From Prosopocoilus inquinatus (taxonomy: Eukaryota; Arthropoda; Insecta; Coleoptera; Lucanidae): 64,000 nt of DNA. Below the pieces are notes generated by a model. It saw only the letters and a program-made list of their open reading frames with translations. It did no database searches and was not told the DNA's origin. The translations under genes and the position numbers were made by a program. The stretch lies in NCBI GenBank assembly GCA_036172665.1, contig JAYKNF010000024.1:124001-188000 (forward strand), read 5' to 3'. This document shows, in pieces, positions 22,801-36,856 of this stretch (position 1 is its first letter; each line of letters begins with the position of its first letter).

Positions 22801-25800
22801 TGGAGTCCGTTGAAACGTCAAATAACATAGTAGATAAGTAAGGATCGATTAGATACATCACAGGAACAACGCTAATACGTGTTGTTTCGTTCAAAACTAT
22901 TTCCAGCTTCTGCTGCGTCCGAAAACTTCGTATCTCACATCAGAGTTACTGGAGTCCATCGTAACGTCAAATAACGAGATAGATAAGTAAGGATCGATTA
23001 GATACATCACAGGAACAACGCTAATACGTGTTATTTCGTTCAAAACTACTTCCAGCTCCTGCTGAGTCCGAGAACTTCGTATCTCACATCAGAGTTACTG
23101 GAGTCCATCCTAAAGTCAAATAACAAGATAGATAAGTAAGGATCGATTAGATACATCACAGGAACAACGCTAATACGTGTTATTTCATTCAAAACTATTT
23201 CCAGCTCCTGCTGAGTCCGAGAACCTCGTATCTCATATCAGAGTTACTGGAGTCCGTTGAAACGTCAAATAACATAGTAGATAAGTAAGGATCGATTAGA
23301 TACATCACAGGAACAACGCTAATACGTGTTGTTTCGTTCAAAACTATTTCCAGCTTCTGCTGCGTCCGAAAACTTCCTATCTCACATCAGAGTTACTGGA
23401 GTCCATCGTAACGTCAAATAACGAGATAGATAAGTAAGGATCGATTAGATACATCACAGGAACAACGCTAATACGTGTTTTTTCGTTCAAAACTATTTCC
23501 AGGTCCTGCTGAGTCCGAGAACCTCGTATCTCACATCAGAGTTACTGGAGTGCATCGTAACGTCAAACAACATGATAGATAAGTAAGGATCGATTAGATA
23601 CATCACAGGAACAACGCTAATACGTGTTATTTCGTTTAAAACTATTTCCAGCTCCTGCTGAGTCCGAGAACCTCGTATCTCACATCAGAGTTACTGGAGT
23701 CCGTTGAAACGTCAAATAACATAGTAGATAAGTAAGGATCGATTAGATACATCACAGGAACAACGCTAATACGTGTCGTTTCGTTCAGAACTATTTCCAG
23801 CTCCTGCTGCGTAGGAGAACTTCTTATCTCACATCAGAGTTACTGGAGTCCATCGTAACTTCAAATAACATGATAGATAAGTAAGGATCGATTAGATACA
23901 TCACAGGAACAACGCCAATACGTGTTATTTCGTTCAAAACTATTTCCAGCTCCTGCTGAGTCCGAGAACTTCGTATCTCACATCAGAGTTACTGGAGTGC
24001 ATCTTAACGTCAAACAACATGATAGATAAGTAAGGATCGATTAGATACATCACAGGAACAACGCTAATACGTGTTGTTTCGTTCAAAACTATTTCCAGCT
24101 TCTGCTGCGTCCGAAAACTTCGTATCTCAAATCAGAGTTACAGGAGTCCATCGTAACGTCAAATAACAAGATCGATAAGTAAGGATCGATTAGATACATC
24201 ACAGGAACAACGCCAATACGTGTTATTTCGTTCAAAACTATTTCCAGCTCCTGCTGAGTCCGAGAACTTCGTATCTCACATCAGAGTTACTGGAGTGCAT
24301 CGTAACGTCAAACAACATGATAGATAAGTAAGGATCGATTAGATACATCACAGGAACAACGCTAATACGTGTTATTTCGTTTAAAACTATTTCCAGCTCC
24401 TGCTGAGTCCGAGAACCTCGTATCTCACATCAGAGTTACTGGAGTCCGTTGAAACGTCAAATAACATAGTAGATAAGTAAGGATCGATTAGATACATCAC
24501 AGGAACAACGCTAATACGTGTCGTTTCGTTCAGAACTATTTCCAGCTCCTGCTGCGTAGGAGAACTTCGTATCTCACATCAGAGTTACTGGAGTCCATCG
24601 TAACTTCAAATAACATGATAGATAAGTAAGGATCGATTAGATACATCACAGGAACAACGCTAATACGTGTTATTTCGTTCAAAACTATTTCCAGCTCCTG
24701 CTGAGTCCGAGAACTTCGTATCTCACATCAGAGTTACTGGAGTGCATCGTAACGTCAAACAACATGATAGATAAGTAAGGATCGATTAGATACATCACAG
24801 GAACAACGCTAATACGTGTTATTTCGTTCAAAACTATTTCCAGCTCCTGCTGAGTCCGAGAACCTCGTATCTCACATCAGAGTTACTGGGGTCCTTTGAA
24901 ACGTCAAATAACATAGTAGATAAGTAAGGATCGATTAGATACATCACAGGAACAACGCTAATACGTGTTGTTTCGTTCAAAACTATTTCCAGCTTCTGCT
25001 GCGTCCGAAAACTTCGTATCTCAAATCAGAGTTACAGGAGTCCATCGTAACGTCAAGTAACAAGATAGATAAGTAAGGATCGATTAGATACATCACAGGA
25101 ACAACGCTAATACGTGTTATTTCGTTCAAAACTATTTCCAGCTTATGCTGAGTCCGAGAACCTCGTATCTCACATCAGAGTTACTGGGGTCCGTTGAAAC
25201 GTCAAATAACATAGTAGATAAGTAAGGATCGATTAGATACATCACAGGAAAAACGCTAATACGTGTTGTTTCGTTCAAAACTATTTCCAGCTTCTGCTGC
25301 GTCCGAAAACTTCGTATCTCAAATCAGAGTTACAGGAGTCCATCGTAACGTCAAATAACAAGATAGATAAGTAAGGATCGATTAGATACATCACAGGAAC
25401 AACGCTAATACGTGTTGTTTCGTTCAAAACTATTTCCAGCTCCTGCTGCGTCCGAGAACTTCGTATCTCACATCAGAGTTACTGGAGTTCGTTGAAACGT
25501 CAAATAACATAGTAGATAAGTAAGGATCGATTAGATACATCACAGGAACAACGCTAATACGTGTTTTTTCGCTCAAAACTATTTCCAGGTCCTGCTGAGT
25601 CCGAGAACCTCGTATCTCACATCAGAGTTACTGGTGTCCATCATAACGTCAAACAACATGATAGATAAGTAAGGATCGATTAGATACATCACAGCAACAA
25701 CGCTAATACGTGTTGTTTCGTTCAAAACTATTTCCAGGTTCTGCTGCGTCCGAGAACTTCGTATCTAACATCAGAGTTACTGGAGTGCATCGTAACGTCA

Positions 25801-25903
25801 AATAACAAGATAGATGAGTAAGGATCGATTAGATACATCACAGGAACAACGATAATACGTGTTATTTCGTTCAAAACTACTTCCAGCTCCTGCTGAGTCC
25901 GAG
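22775..25903. repeat. 21-monomer (3129 bp) block, copy 1
   Basis: This is followed immediately by its second copy. Markers in order: CAAATAACGAGATAG, CATCCTAAAG, TATCAGAG, CTTCCTATCTC, GTGTCGTTTCGTTC with CTTCTTATC, AAGATCGATAAG, CGTCAAGTAAC, CCAGCTTATGCTG, GTTTTTTCGCTC. The offset is 3129 bp (21 x 149) for the first half and 3278 bp (22 x 149) for the second. One monomer is therefore extra in copy 2. Confidence 0.87.
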
Positions 25904-28900
25904 AACATCGTATCTCACATCAGAGTTACTGGAGTCCGTTGAAACGTCAAATAACATAGTAGATAAGTAAGGATCGATTAGATACATCACAGGAACAACG
26001 CTAATACGTGTTGTTTCGTTCAAAACTATTTCCAGCTTCTGCTGCGTCCGAAAACTTCGTATCTCACATCAGAGTTACTGGAGTCCATCGTAACGTCAAA
26101 TAACGAGATAGATAAGTAAGGATCGATTAGATACATCACAGGAACAACGCTAATACGTGTTATTTCGTTCAAAGCTACTTCCAGCTCCTGCTGAGTCCGA
26201 GAACTTCGTATCTCACATCAGAGTTACTGGAGTCCATCCTAAAGTCAAATAACAAGATAGATAAGTAAGGATCGATTAGATACATCACAGGAACAACGCT
26301 AATACGTGTTATTTCATTCAAAACTATTTCCAGCTCCTGCTGAGTCCGAGAACCTCGTATCTCATATCAGAGTTACTGGAGTCCGTTGAAACGTCAAATA
26401 ACATAGTAGATAAGTAAGGATCGATTAGATACATCACAGGAACAACGCTAATACGTGTTGTTTCGTTCAAAACTATTTCCAGCTTCTGCTGCGTCCGAAA
26501 ACTTCCTATCTCACATCAGAGTTACTGGAGTCCATCGTAACGTCAAATAACGAGATAGATAAGTAAGGATCGATTAGAGACATCACAGGAACAACGCTAA
26601 TACGTGTTTTTTCGTTCAAAACTATTTCCAGGTCCTGCTGAGTCCGAGAACCTCGTATCTCAAATCAGAGTTACTGGAGTGCATCGTAACGTCAAACAAC
26701 ATGATAGATAAGTAAGGATCGATTAGATACATCACAGGAACAACGCTTATACGTGTTATTTCGTTTAAAACTATTTCCAGCTCCTGCTGAGTCCGAGAAC
26801 CTCGTATCTCACATCAGAGTTACTGGAGTCCGTTGAAACGTCAAATAACATAGTAGATAAGTAAGGATCGATTAGATACATCACAGGAACAACGCTAATA
26901 TGTGTCGTTTCGTTCTGAACTATTTCCAGCTCCTGCTGCGTAGGAGAACTTCTTATCTCACATCAGAGTTACTGGAGTCCATCGTAACTTCAAATAACAT
27001 GATAGATAAGTAAGGATCGATTAGATACATCACAGGAACAACGCCAATACGTGTTATTTCGTTCAAAACTATTTCCAGCTCCTGCTGAGTCCGAGAACTT
27101 CGTATCTCACATCAGAGTTACTGGAGTGCATCGTAACGTCAAACAACATGATAGATAAGTAAGGATCGATTAGATACATCACAGGAACAACGCTAGTATG
27201 TGTTATTTCGTTCAAAACTATTTCCAGCTCCTGCTGAGTCCGAGAACCTCGTATCTCAAATCAGAGTTACTGGGGTCCTTTGAAACGTCAAATAACATAA
27301 TAGATAAGTAAGGATCGATTAGATACATCACAGGAACAACGCTAATACGTGTTGTTTCGTTCAAAACTATTTCCAGCTTCTGCTGCGTCCGAAAACTTCG
27401 TATCTCAAATCAGAGTTACAGGAGTCCATCGTAACGTCAAATAACAAGATCGATAAGTAAGGATCGATTAGATACATCACAGGAACAACGCCAATACGTG
27501 TTATTTCGTTCAAAACTATTTCCAGCTCCTGCTGAGTCCGAGAACTTCGTATCTCACATCAGAGTTACTGGAGTGCATCGTAACGTCAAACAACATGATA
27601 GATAAGTAAGGATCGATTAGATACATCACAGGAACAACGCTAATACGTGTTATTTCGTTTAAAACTATTTCCAGCTCCTGCTGAGTCCGAGAACCTCGTA
27701 TCTCACATCAGAGTTACTGGAGTCCGTTGAAACGTCAAATAACATAGTAGATAAGTAAGGATCGATTAGATACATCACAGGAACAACGCTAATACGTGTC
27801 GTTTCGTTCAGAACTATTTCCAGCTCCTGCTGCGTAGGAGAACTTCGTATCTCACATCAGAGTTACTGGAGTCCATCGTAACTTCAAATAACATGATAGA
27901 TAAGTAAGGATCGATTAGATACATCACAGGAACAACGCTAATACGTGTTATTTCGTTCAAAACTATTTCCAGCTCCTGCTGAGTCCGAGAACTTCGTATC
28001 TCACATCAGAGTTACTGGAGTGCATCGTAACGTCAAACAACATGATAGATAAGTAAGGATCGATTAGATACATCACAGGAACAACGCTAATACGTGTTAT
28101 TTCGTTCAAAACTATTTCCAGCTCCTGCTGAGTCCGAGAACCTCGTATCTCACATCAGAGTTACTGGGGTCCTTTGAAACGTCAAATAACATAGTAGATA
28201 AGTAAGGATCGATTAGATACATCACAGGAACAACGCTAATACGTGTTGTTTCGTTCAAAACTATTTCCAGCTTCTGCTGCGTCCGAAAACTTCGTATCTC
28301 AAATCAGAGTTACAGGAGTCCATCGTAACGTCAAGTAACAAGATAGATAAGTAAGGATCGATTAGATACATCACAGGAACAACGCTAATACGTGTTATTT
28401 CGTTCAAAACTATTTCCAGCTTATGCTGAGTCCGAGAACCTCGTATCTCACATCAGAGTTACTGGGGTCCGTTGAAACGTCAAATAACATAGTAGATAAG
28501 TAAGGATCGATTAGATACATCACAGGAAAAACGCTAATACGTGTTGTTTCGTTCAAAACTATTTCCAGCTTCTGCTGCGTCCGAAAACTTCGTATCTCAA
28601 ATCAGAGTTACAGGAGTCCATCGTAACGTCAAATAACAAGATAGATAAGTAAGGATCGATTAGATACATCACAGGAACAACGCTAATACGTGTTGTTTCG
28701 TTCAAAACTATTTCCAGCTCCTGCTGCGTCCGAGAACTTCGTATCTCACATCAGAGTTACTGGAGTTCGTTGAAACGTCAAATAACATAGTAGATAAGTA
28801 AGGATCGATTAGATACATCACAGGAACAACGCTAATACGTGTTTTTTCGCTCAAAACTATTTCCAGGTCCTGCTGAGTCCGAGAACCTCGTATCTCACAT

Positions 28901-29181
28901 CAGAGTTACTGGTGTCCATCATAACGTCAAACAACATGATAGATAAGTAAGGATCGATTAGATACATCACAGCAACAACGCTAATACGTGTTGTTTCGTT
29001 CAAAACTATTTCCAGGTTCTGCTGCGTCCGAGAACTTCGTATCTAACATCAGAGTTACTGGAGTGCATCGTAACGTCAAATAACAAGATAGATGAGTAAG
29101 GATCGATTAGATACATCACAGGAACAACGATAATACGTGTTATTTCGTTCAAAACTACTTCCAGCTCCTGCTGAGTCCGAG
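25904..29181. repeat. 22-monomer (3278 bp) block, copy 2 of the 21-monomer block
   Basis: This is a direct tandem repeat of 22775-25903, with one additional monomer near 27190-27340 (ACGCTAGTATGTG, CATAATAGATAAG). It has private changes such as GTTCAAAGCTAC at 26170 and GTTCTGAAC at 26910. It continues to about 29181, where GAACTTCG replaces the GAACATCG found at the end of copy 1. Confidence 0.87.
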
Positions 29182-31078
29182 AACTTCGTATCTCACATCA
29201 GAGTTACTGGAGTCCATCGTAAAGTCAAATAACATGATAGATAAGTAAGGATCGATTAGATACATCACAGGAACAACGCTAATACGTGTTGTTTCGTTCA
29301 AAACTATTTCCAGCTTCTGCTGCGTCCGAAAACTTCGTATCTCACATCAGAGATACTGGAGTCCATAGTAACGTCAAATAACAAGATAGATAAGTAAGGA
29401 TCGATTAGGTACATCACAGGAACAACGCTAATACGTGTTATTTCGTTCAAAACTACTTCCAGCTCCTGCTGAGTCCGAGAACTTCGTATCTCACATCAGA
29501 GTTACTGGAGTCCATCGTAAAGTCAAATAACATGATAGATAAGTAAGGATCGATTAGATACATCACAGGAACAACGCTAATACGTGTTGTTTCGTTCAAA
29601 ACTATTTCCAGCTTCTGCTGCGTCCGAAAACTTCGTATCTCATATCAGAGTTACTGGAGTCCATCGTAACGTCAAATAACAAGATAGATAAGTAAGGATC
29701 GATTAGATACATCACAGGAACAACGCTAATGCGTGTTATTTCGTTCAAAATTATTTCCAGCTAATGCTGAGTCCGAGAGTATCGTATCTCACATCAGAGT
29801 TACTGGAGTCCGTTGAGACGTCAAATAACATAGTAGATAAGTAAGGATCGATTAGATACATCACAGGAACAACGCTAATACGTGTTGTATCGTTCAAAAC
29901 TATTTCCAGCTCCTGCTGAGTCCGAGAACCTCGTATCTCACATCAGAGTTACTGGAGTCCGTTGAAACGTCAAATAACATAGTAGATAAGTAAGGATCGA
30001 TTAGATACATCACAGGAACAACGCTAATACGTGTTATTTCGTTCAAAACTACTTCCAGCTCCTGCTGAGTCCGAGAACATCGTATCTCACATAAGAGCTA
30101 CTGGAGTCCATCGTAAAGACAACTAACATGATAGATAAGTAAGGATCGATTAGATACATCACAGGAACAACGCTAATACGTGTTATTTCGTTCAAAACTA
30201 TTTCCAGCTCCTGCTGAGCCCGAGAACCTCGTATCTCACATCAGAGTTACTGGAGTCCGTTGAAACGTCAAATAACATAGTAGATAAGTAAGGATCGATT
30301 AGATACATCACAGGAACAACGCTAATGCGTGTTATTTCGTTCAAAACTATTTCCAGCTAATGCTGAGTCCGAGAACATCGTATCTCACATCAGAGTTACT
30401 GGAGTCCGTTGAAACGTCAAATAACATAGTAGGTAAGTAAGAATCGATTAGATACATCACAGGAACAACGCTAATACGTGTTATTTCGTTCAAAACTACT
30501 TCCAGCTCCTGCTGAGTCCGAGAACTTCGTATCTCACATCAGAGTTACTGGAGTCCATCCTAAAGTCAAATAACAAGATAGATAAGTAAGGATCGATTAG
30601 ATACATCACAGGAACAACGCTAATACGTGTTATTTCATTCAAAACTATTTCCAGCTCCTGCTGAGTCCGAAAACCTCGTATCTCATATCAGAGTTACTGG
30701 AGTCCGTTGAAACTTCAAATAACATAGTAGATAAGTAAGGATCGATTAGATACATCACAGGAACAACGCTAATACGTGTTGTTTCGTTCAAAACTATTTC
30801 CAGCTTCTGCTGCGTCCGAAAACTTCGTATCTCACATCAGAGTTACTGGAGTCCATCGTAACGTCAGATAACGAGATAGATAAGTAAGGATCGATTAGAT
30901 ACATCACAGGAACAACGCTAATACGTGTTTTTTCGTTCAAAACTATTTCCAGGTCCTGCTGAGTCCGAGAACCTCGTATCTCACATCAGAGTTACTGGAG
31001 TGCATCGTAACGTTAAACAACATGATAGATAAGTAAGGATCGATTAGATACATCACAGGAACAACGCTAATACGTGTT
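28953..31078. repeat. 14-monomer segment, partner of 15990-18115
   Basis: This is the second copy at +12963 bp, overlapping the end of the 22-monomer block. Private changes include ACGATAATACG, GAGAGTATCG and ACATAAGAGCTACTGG at 30089. Its position shows that blocks have been moved or copied over more than 10 kb while staying in monomer register. Confidence 0.8.
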
Positions 31079-31199
31079 ATTTCATTCAAAACTATTTCCA
31101 GCTCCTGCTGAGTCCGAGAACCTCGTATCTCACATCAGAGTTACTGGAGTCCGTTGAAACGTCAAATAACATAGTAGATAAGTAAGGATCGATTATATA

Positions 31200-34100
31200 C
31201 ATCACAGGAACAACGCTAATACGTGTTGTTTCGTTCAAAACTATTTCCAGCTTCTGCTGCGTCCGAAAACTTCGTATCTCACATCAGAGTTACTGGAGTC
31301 CATCGTAACGTCAAATAACGAGGTAGATAAGTAAGGATCGATTAGATACATCACAGGAACAACGCTAATGCGTGTTATTTCGTTCAAAACTATTTCCAGC
31401 TAATGCTGAGTCCGAGAACATCTTATCTCACATCAGAGTTACTGGAGTCCGTTGAAACGTCAAATAACATAGTAGATAAGTAAGGATCGATTAGATACAT
31501 CACAGGAACAACGCTAATACGTGTTATTTCATTCAAAACTATTTCCAGCTCCTGCTGAGTCCGAGAACCTCGTATCTCACATCAGAGTTACTGGAGTCCG
31601 TTGAAACGTCAAATAACATAGTTGATAAGTAAGGATCGATTAGATACATCACAGGAACAACGCTAATACGTGTTGTTTCGTTCAAAACTATTTCCAGCTT
31701 CTGCTGCGTCCGAAAACTTCGTATCTCACATCAGAGTTACTGGAGTCCGTTGAAACGTCAAATAACATAGTAGATAATTAAGGATCGATTTGATACATCA
31801 CAGGAACAACGCTAATACGTGTTGTTTCGTTCAAAACTACTTCCAGCTTCTGCTGCGTCCGAAAACTTCGTATCTCACATCAGAGTTACTGGAGTCCATC
31901 GTAACGTCAAATAACGAGATAGATTAGTAAGGATCGATTAGATACATCACAGGAACAACGCTAATGCGTGTTATTTCGTTCAAAACTATTTCCAGCTCCT
32001 GCTGAGTCCGAGAACCTCGTATCTCACATCAGAGTTACTGGAGTGCATCGTAACGTCAAACAACATGATAGATAAGTAAGGATCGATTAGGTACATCACA
32101 GGAACAACGCTAATACGTGTTATTTCATTCAAAACTATTTCCAGCTCCTGCTGAGTCCTAGAACCTCGTATCTCACATCAGAGTTACTGGAGTCCGTTGA
32201 AACGTCAAATAACATAGTAGATAAGTAAGGATCGATTAGATACATCACAGGAACAACGCTAATACGTGTTGTTTCGTTCAAAACTATTTCCAGCTTCTGC
32301 TGCGTCCGAAAACTTCGTATCTCACATCAGAGTTACTGGAGTCCATCGTAACGTCAAATAACGAGATAGATTAGTAAGGATCGATTAGATACATCACAGG
32401 AACAACGCTAATGCGTGTTATTTCGTTCAAAACTATTTCCAGCTAATGCTGAGTCCGAGAACATCTTATCTCACATCAGAGTTACTGGAGTCCGTTGAAA
32501 CGTCAAATAACATAGTAGATAAGTAAGGATCGATTAGATACATCACAGGAACAACGCTAATACGTGTTATTTCATTCAAAACTATTTCCAGCTAATGCTG
32601 AGTCCGAGAACCTCGTATCTCACATCAGAGTTACTGGAGTCCGTTGAAACGTCAAATAACATAGTAGATAAGTAAGGATCGATTAGATACATCACAGGAA
32701 CAGCGCTAATACGTGTTGTTTCGTTCAAAACTATTTCCAGCTTCTGCTGCGTCCGAAAACTTCGTATCTCACATCAGAGTTACTGGAGTCCATCGTAACG
32801 TCAAATAACGAGATAGATAAGTAAGGATCGATTAGATACATCACAGGAACAACGCTAATACGTGTTTTTTCGTTCAAAACTATTTCCAGGTCCTGCTGAG
32901 TCCGAGAACTTCGTATCTCACATCAGAGTTACTGGAGTGCATCGTAAAGTCAAACAACATGATAGATAAGTAAGGATCGATTAGGTACATCACAGGAACA
33001 ACGCTAATACGTGTTATTTCGTTCAAAACTATTTCCAGCTCCTGCTGAGTCCGAGAACCTCGTATCTCACATCAGAGTTACTGGAGTGCATCGTAACGTC
33101 AAACAACATGATAGATAAGTAAGGATCGATTAGATACATCACAGGAACAACGCTAATACGTGTTATTTCGTTCAAAACTATTTCCAGCTCCTGCTGAGTC
33201 CGAGAACCTCGTATCTCACATCAGAGTTACTGGAGTCCGTTGAAACGTCAAATAACATAGTAGATAAGTAAGGATCGATTAGATACATCACAGGAACAAC
33301 GCTAATACGTGTTGTTTCGTTCAGAACTATTTCCAGCTCCTGCTGCGTAGGAGAACTTCGTATCTCACATCAGAGTTACTGGAGTCCATCGTAACTTCAA
33401 ATAACATTATATATAAGTAAGGATCGATTAGATACATCACAGGAACAACGCTAATACGTGTTATTTCGTTCAAAACTATTTCCAGCTCCTGCTGAGTCCG
33501 AGAACTTCGTATCTCACATCAGAGTTACTGGAGTGCATCGTAAAGTCAAACAACATGATAGATAAGTAAGGATCGATTAGGTACATCACAGGAACAACGC
33601 TAATACGTGTTATTTCGTTCAAAACTATTTCCAGCTCCTGCTGAGTCCGAGAACCTCGTATCTCACATCAGAGTTACTGGGGTCCTTTGAAACGTCAAAT
33701 AACATAGTAGATAAGTAAGGATCGTTTAGATACATCACAGGAACAACGCTAATACGTGTTGTTTCGTTCAAAACTATTTCCAGCTTCTGCTGCGTCCGAA
33801 AACTTCGTATCTCAAATCAGAGTTACAGGAGTCCATCGTAACGTCAAATAACAAGATAGATAAGTAAGGATCGATTAGATACATCACAGGAACAACGCTA
33901 ATACGTGTTGTTTCGTTCAAAACTATTTCCAGCTCCTGCTGCGTCCGAGAACTTCGTATCTCACATCAGAGTTACTGGAGTCCGTTGAAACGTCAAATAA
34001 CATAGTAGATAAGTAAGGATCGATTAGATACATCACAGGAACAACGCTAATACGTGTTTTTTCGTTCAAAACTATTTCCAGGTCCTGCTGAGTCCGAGAA

Positions 34101-34997
34101 CCTCGTATCTCACATCAGAGTTACTGGTGTCCATCGTAACGTCAAACAACATGATAGATAAGTAAGGATCGATTAGATACATCACAGGAACAACGCTAAT
34201 ACGTGTTATTTCGTCCAAAACTATTTCCAGCTCCTGCTAAGTCCGAGAACTTCGTATCTCACATCAGAGTTACTGGAGTCCGTTGAAACGTCAAATAACA
34301 TAATAGATAAGCAAGGATCGATTAGATACATCACAGCAACAACGCTAATACGTGTTGTTTCGTTCAAAACTATTTCCAGGTTCTGCTGCGTCCGAGAACC
34401 TCGTATCTCACATCAGAGTTACTAGAGTGCATCGTAACGTCATATAACATGATAGATAAGTATGGATTGACTAGATACATCAAAGGAACAACGCTAATAC
34501 GTGTTATATCGTTCAAAACTATTTCCAGCTCCTGCTGAGTCCGAGAACCTAGTATCTCACATCAGAGTTACTGGAGTCCGTTGAAACGTCAAATAACATA
34601 GTAGATAAGTAAGGATCGATTAGATACATCACAGGAACAACGCTAATACGTGTTATTTCGTTCAAAACTACTTCCAGCTCCTGCTGAGTCCGAGAACTTC
34701 GTATCTCACATCAGAGTTACTGGAGTCCATCGTAAAGTCAAATAACATGATAGATAAGTAAGGATCGATTAGATACATCACAGGAACAACGCTAATAGGT
34801 GTTATTTCGTTCAAAACTATTTCCAGCTCCTGCTGAGTCCGAGAACCTCGTATCTCACATCAGAGTTACTGGAGTCCGTTGAAACGTCAAATAACATAGT
34901 AGATAAGTAAGGATCGATTAGATACATCACAGGAACAACGCTAATACGTGTTATTTCATTCAAAACTATTTCCAGCTCCTGCTGAGTCCGAGAACTT
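31200..34997. repeat. Block D, copy 1
   Basis: This recurs at about 36857-40507. The offset is 5659 bp at the AACGAGGTAGATAAG monomer (31318) and 5510 bp at the CATAATAGATAAGC monomer (34299), so copy 2 has lost one monomer between about 31740 and 32100. Markers shared: GAGATAGATTAG, GGAACAGCGC, CATTATATATAAG, GATCGTTTAGATAC, GTCCAAAAC, CATCAAAGGAAC. Confidence 0.86.
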
Positions 34998-36856
34998 CGT
35001 ATCTCACATCAGAGTTACTGGAGTCCATCGTAAAGTCAAATAACATGATAGATAAGTAAGGATCGATTAGATACATCACAGGAACAACGCTAATACGTGT
35101 TGTTTCGTTCAAAACTGTTTCCAGCTTCTGCTGCGTCCGAAAACTTCGTATCTCACATCAGAGTTACTGGAGTCCATCGTAACGTCAAATAACAAGATAG
35201 ATAAGTAAGGATCGATTAGATACATCACAGGAACAACGCTAATACGTGTTATTTCGTTCAAAACTACTTGCAGCTCCTGCTGAGTCCGAGAACTTCGTAT
35301 CTCACATCAGAGTTACTGGAGTCCATCGTAAAGTCAAATAACAAGATAGATAAGTAAGGATCGATTAGATACATCACAGGAACAACGCTAATACGTGTTG
35401 TTTCGTTCAAAGCTATTTCCAGCTTCTGCTGCGTCCGAAAACTTCGTATCTCACATCAGAGTTACTGGAGTCCATCGTAACGTCAAATAACAAGATAGAT
35501 AAGTAAGGATCGATTAGATACATCACAGGAACAACGCTAATGCGTGTTATTTCGTTCAAAATTATTTCAAGCTAATGCTGAGTCCGAGAATATCGTATCT
35601 CACATCAGAGTTACTGGAGTCCGTTGAGACGTCAAATGACATAGTAGATAAGTAAGGATCGATTAGATACATCACAGGAACAACGCAAATACGTGTTGTT
35701 TCGTTCAAAACTATTTCCAGGTTCTGCTGCGTCCGAGAACCTCGTATCTCACATCAGAGTTACTGGAGTGCATCGTAACGTCAAATAACATAGTAGATAA
35801 GCAAGGATCGATTAGATACATCACAGGAACAACGCTAATACGTGTTATTTCGTTCAAAACTACTTCCAGCTCCTGCTGAGTCCGAGAACTTCGTATCTCA
35901 CATCAGAGTTACTGGAGTCCATTGTAAAGTCAAATAACATGATAGATAAGTAAGGATCGATTAGATACATCACAGGAACAATGCTAATACGTGTTATTTC
36001 GTTCAAAACTATTTCCAGCTCCTGCTGAGTCCGAGAACCTCGTATCTCACATCAGAGTTACTTGAGTCCGTTGAAACTTCAAATAACATAGTAGATAAAT
36101 AAGGATCGGTTAGATACATCACAGAAACAACGCTAATGCGTGTTATTTCGTTCAAAACTATTTCCAGCTAATGCTGAGTCCGAGAACATCGTATCTCACA
36201 TCAGAGTTACTGGAGTCCGTTGAAACGTCAAATAACATAGTAGATAAGTAAGGATCGATTAGATACATCACAGGAACAACGCCAATATGTGTTTTTTCGT
36301 TCAAAACTATTTCCAGCTTCTGCTGCGTCCGAAAACTTCGTATCTCACATCAGAGTTACTGGAGTCCATCGTAACGTCAAATAACGAGATAGATAAGTAA
36401 GGATCGATTAGATACATCACAGGAACAACGCTAATACGTGTTTTTTCGTTCAAAACTATTTCCAGGTCCTGCTGAGTCCGAGAACCTCGTATCTCACATC
36501 AGAGTTACTGGAGTGCATCGTAACGTCAAACAACATGATAGATAAGTAAGGATCGATTAGATACATCACAGGAACAACGCTAATACGTGTTATTTCGTTC
36601 AAAACTATTTCCAGCTCCTGCTGAGTCCGAGAACCTCGTATCTCACATCAGAGTTACTGGAGTCCGTTGAAATGTCAAATAACATAGATAAGTAAGGATC
36701 GATTAGATACATCACAGGAACAACGCTACTACGTGTTGTTTCGTTCAGAACTATTTCCAACTCCTGCTGCGTAGGAGAACTTCGTATCTCACATCAGAGT
36801 TACTGGAGTCCATCGTAACTTCAAATAACATGATAGATAAGTAAGGATCGATTAGA
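34998..36856. repeat. Block D tail (about 12.5 monomers), recurs at 42296-44154
   Basis: Offset to the partner is 7298 bp (49 monomers minus 3 bp). Markers: CTACTTGCAGCTCC (35264), TTTCAAGCTAATG, CAAATGACATAG, GAACAATGC, ACTTGAGTCCG with GAAACTTC, CAATATGTG, and the 146-bp monomer with ACATAGATAAG. All keep the same order in both places. Confidence 0.86.
36646..36791. repeat. 146-bp monomer variant
   Basis: ACATAGTAGATAAG is shortened by three bases to ACATAGATAAG, a loss of one TAG. The same form recurs at 43944-44089. Confidence 0.9.
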
